Shown here: positions 61,901-64,000 of the stretch, piece by piece | Position numbering within the stretch: the first letter of the stretch is position 1 | Layout of the letters: each line of letters opens with the position of its first letter | Assembly (NCBI GenBank): GCA_965178125.1 | Contig: OZ237739.1 | Location: 496,001 to 560,000, forward strand | Source of the DNA: Bilabrum cf. latius | Taxonomy: Eukaryota > Bigyra: Bicosoecida > Bigyra > Bicosoecida | DNA length: 64,000 bases | Direction of reading: 5' to 3' | Notes under the pieces: model-generated | The model's database searches: none | Told to the model about the DNA's origin: nothing | The model's input: only the letters and a program-made list of their open reading frames with translations | Made by a program: the position numbers and the translations under genes

Positions 61901-64000
61901 TCTCAATTGCTTGCTTCGGGAGAGAGAGTACGAGCTGGCCACTCGCCTGCTGCAGTCCATAGACACCGACAGGGCGCTCTCTAGCGAAGAGACATTCTGG
62001 CTGAACTAGGTAGGCGAGCTAGCAGACGACATAACGCCAGACATGAATGCGATTCGGGTCAAGCTCGCATTGGCCCTGCGATTCGGAAGCGCCAAGATGC
62101 CGTTTGGGACAGGTGGGGCCTACGGGAGTTATATGTCGGCGCACGGGCACGTCAGAGCGTCTTGCCGCCTCAGCCGCATCGAGCATTAGGCCGTGTGCGA
62201 CATGCTTGACAACAAGGACATGTCAGAGAAGTGGCGAGCCCTCAGGTACGGTGACTCCATCCGGGCCACGTACTCCACCAATGGGGCTTCTGAGGGAAAT
62301 TTCGGCTGGTATGGCACGATAGCAGAGGGGGGTCTTCACACCGCTGACTACATGTCATAGGCCCAAATACCGACAGAGACAAAATCTGCAAGTGGCTACG
62401 TGTCTCTAACGTGGCCCGAGGACGGAAATCGCAACTGGTGCTTCAGTACGTATGGCTACGAGCCAATCGGGGATCTGAGCTCCAGTGCGAAAAAGTCAGT
62501 CGATAAGATCAACAGCTTGCTTCCGCTGGCATGGAACTAGCACACGCCCTACCTCATCGAGCTTGCGTTGGGGAAGGCGCGCATTCGCCTTGTCGAAGGA
62601 GGGGAAGAATGCGGCCGGCGATTCGCCCAAGTGCTCACGCGCTGGATGCAAGCGAAGCTGTTAGGTTGGAAACCGTACACGTTCTCCGGAAAACAGATGG
62701 TGCCCTACTATATTGGTGCAATTGCCAGCGTGATTGATGCTGACGGTTCCCCTGCCACGGAGGGATCTAGCGGTGGCTGGCCGGTTCCTACTACGGAAAT
62801 GCTAGCCAAGATCCAAACGTCATCGACTCAGACTTGGGTGAGGAGCTGGTTTCAAGCGCTGAAGGAATGCCCTACCTCTTCAAATCCGAGATTTGACAAA
62901 TCGAAGTGGGCTGGCAAAGAAAATGAGATCCCTTGGGGCCACTTTCCCCCGATCCGGCTTGGCCTTGGCACGGGAGCGGATGACGGCACGGCGAACCCGC
63001 CGCAGGACATCACGTCGGACCTTCTGCCACCGGATCCGCCGGGCTGCTTCGACACGTGTCCAGATAGAGCCCTGGTTCTCCGCAAGTTTGACCACTCGGG
63101 TATAGCCACAGCCAGCGGTGCCGCCTCGGGATCGGGGAAGGGCCACGGGAGGCGGGGCTCTGTGAGCGGTGGCGGCGTGGGAATGGACGTGAGCGTGAGC
63201 AAGCTCGACCTGGCCCAATTCGCCACCATGCCGCTGGGTCTCCTGGCAGAGGAGCACACCTTGGTTCTGTCTGCTGCCCAGTCACAAGTGCGTGTGCCGT
63301 CTGGCAGTTTACCGTTCGACAAGACAACCGGACGTCCCATCGAGTCGTCTTTCGTTGCCGACGCCATGCTCAAGCGACTGGAGGACTCTTGTGCCACTTA
63401 CAAGGAGATTGTGGCTGGCCGGACTTCGGATGCGATGGCCTGCTTGGTGGTAGATGCCAACACGGACAAGCAGAGGCACCCGAAGCCAGAGGAGCTGTCT
63501 GCCATAGCGGGTCCGGCTATTGCTTCGCTTCAGCGGTTGCTGCAGCAGCTCGTCAAGCAGCGCCGCGAAGATCTCAAAGACGTCCGCAAAGGGTTTGCGT
63601 CTGTTTTGGCTGTGCTGAACAGGATTGAAGAAGTCGACACGAGCGATGACGCGCCGGCCGCCGCTGCATCTGGTGCGGGCAGCAGCGACCGACCGCCGCT
63701 GGTCGTAAAGACTAGCTTGGAGAGGCATGCCTTCCAGCGCACGTATGTGTGGGACGAGCTGTTGCTTGGCACGCTCCTAAGCTCAAGACCTGAATAGGAC
63801 TTGTTCAATCAGAACCCATGCATGTCGGCAGAACGAGCGAGAGCAGCCGTCGAGTGCGCGCATGCCTTGGCGCTCAAGGCCAACCGCGTGTCGCAGGCCA
63901 ACCGGTGCATTGGGCTAGCACAGCGACTGGCAGGAATGCTTGGGAAGATTCAAAGCTAGTTCAGCAATGCTGGTGCCCACTTTGGATCAGATGCTGTTTC
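55851..64000 (+). CDS. Very large uncharacterised protein, N-terminal part (runs off right edge)
   Basis: Open for 8,150 nt with 18 in-frame TAGs and no TAA or TGA, so more than 2,700 residues are visible. The true start is either ATG 55935 or a short spliced exon. No signal peptide or membrane segment is evident. Near the N-terminus, SGWTTPDGGHAI (His at 56298-56300), then IIVVNSGQG, then PQRAGTCYFRGNYA (Cys at 56664-56666) gives a His...Asn...Cys order reminiscent of ubiquitin-like-specific cysteine peptidases. Later segments include NAPPGSPLDRLAVS, SLSHMLAWTHDP and a stretch ending LPAALLEKG. From memory these resemble the N-terminal region of giant protist proteins carrying DUF3638/DUF3645; that assignment is unverified because the diagnostic domains would lie beyond the window. 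The Glu/Lys-rich and Gly/Ser linkers at about 60.8 kb and 63.1 kb look disordered. Confidence 0.8.

Noticed and set aside
1-64000. Genes broken by nonsense mutations (pseudogenes) or programmed readthrough
   Set aside because: Only TAG appears in frame, never TAA or TGA within supported exons, the frame always continues, and family motifs place Gln at the TAG.
1-64000. TAG as leucine or pyrrolysine
   Set aside because: The NQDP site of the alpha-galactosidase and the CAG/TAG exchange at 22181 both point to Gln; no pyrrolysine system or methylamine methyltransferase is present.
1-64000. Ciliate-type code with both TAA and TAG as Gln
   Set aside because: More than 50 kb of coding sequence has dozens of in-frame TAGs and a single questionable TAA at 55848, which an intron or downstream start explains; the membrane protein ends at a TAA followed by non-coding-looking sequence.

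Overview
This window is nuclear DNA of a unicellular eukaryote (protist). The evidence is spliceosomal GT-AG introns in a lipase gene, secreted eukaryote-type enzymes with signal peptides, a p25-alpha (TPPP)-like protein and very large multi-repeat proteins. I cannot name the lineage. The main result is that the genes make sense only if the codon TAG is read as glutamine while TAA and TGA stay stops. In-frame TAGs occur in every gene. One falls on the invariant Gln of the alpha-galactosidase NQDP motif, and one repeat copy has TAG where the other visible copies have CAG. All coordinates below use this reading (the same assignments as the published Blepharisma nuclear code, table 15).

Layout. 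(1) 1-38164, minus strand: one open reading frame, running off the left edge, for a giant surface or adhesin-like protein. Its C-terminal side here (1-28765) is a tandem array of near-identical 2,943-bp (981-codon) units, interrupted by a 200-N assembly gap. Its N-terminal side (28765-38164) is unique, TAG-rich and made of diverged relatives of the same beta-sandwich-like modules. (2) 38919-44159, minus strand: three secreted enzymes, namely a GH27 alpha-galactosidase with a C-terminal ricin-type lectin domain, a class 3 lipase with two introns, and an FAD-linked aldonolactone oxidase. (3) 44472-54206, plus strand: a single-pass membrane protein with about 60 copies of a Gly/Ser/Asp/Glu-rich repeat and a C-terminal p25-alpha/EF-hand-like region. 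(4) 54207-55712: non-coding or undetermined sequence with a 154-bp direct duplication. (5) 55.7 kb to the right edge, plus strand: the N-terminal part of a very large intracellular-looking protein with 18 in-frame TAGs and a His...Cys arrangement suggestive of a cysteine peptidase fold.

Read with the standard code, every one of these genes would break into adjacent short ORFs in one frame. Read with TAG = Gln, they become a few intact genes, which terminate at TGA (three genes) or TAA (one gene). The enzyme trio and the two surface-type proteins suggest a cell-surface or secreted function for much of the window. I see no operon-like or horizontally acquired element, CRISPR array, tRNA or rRNA gene.
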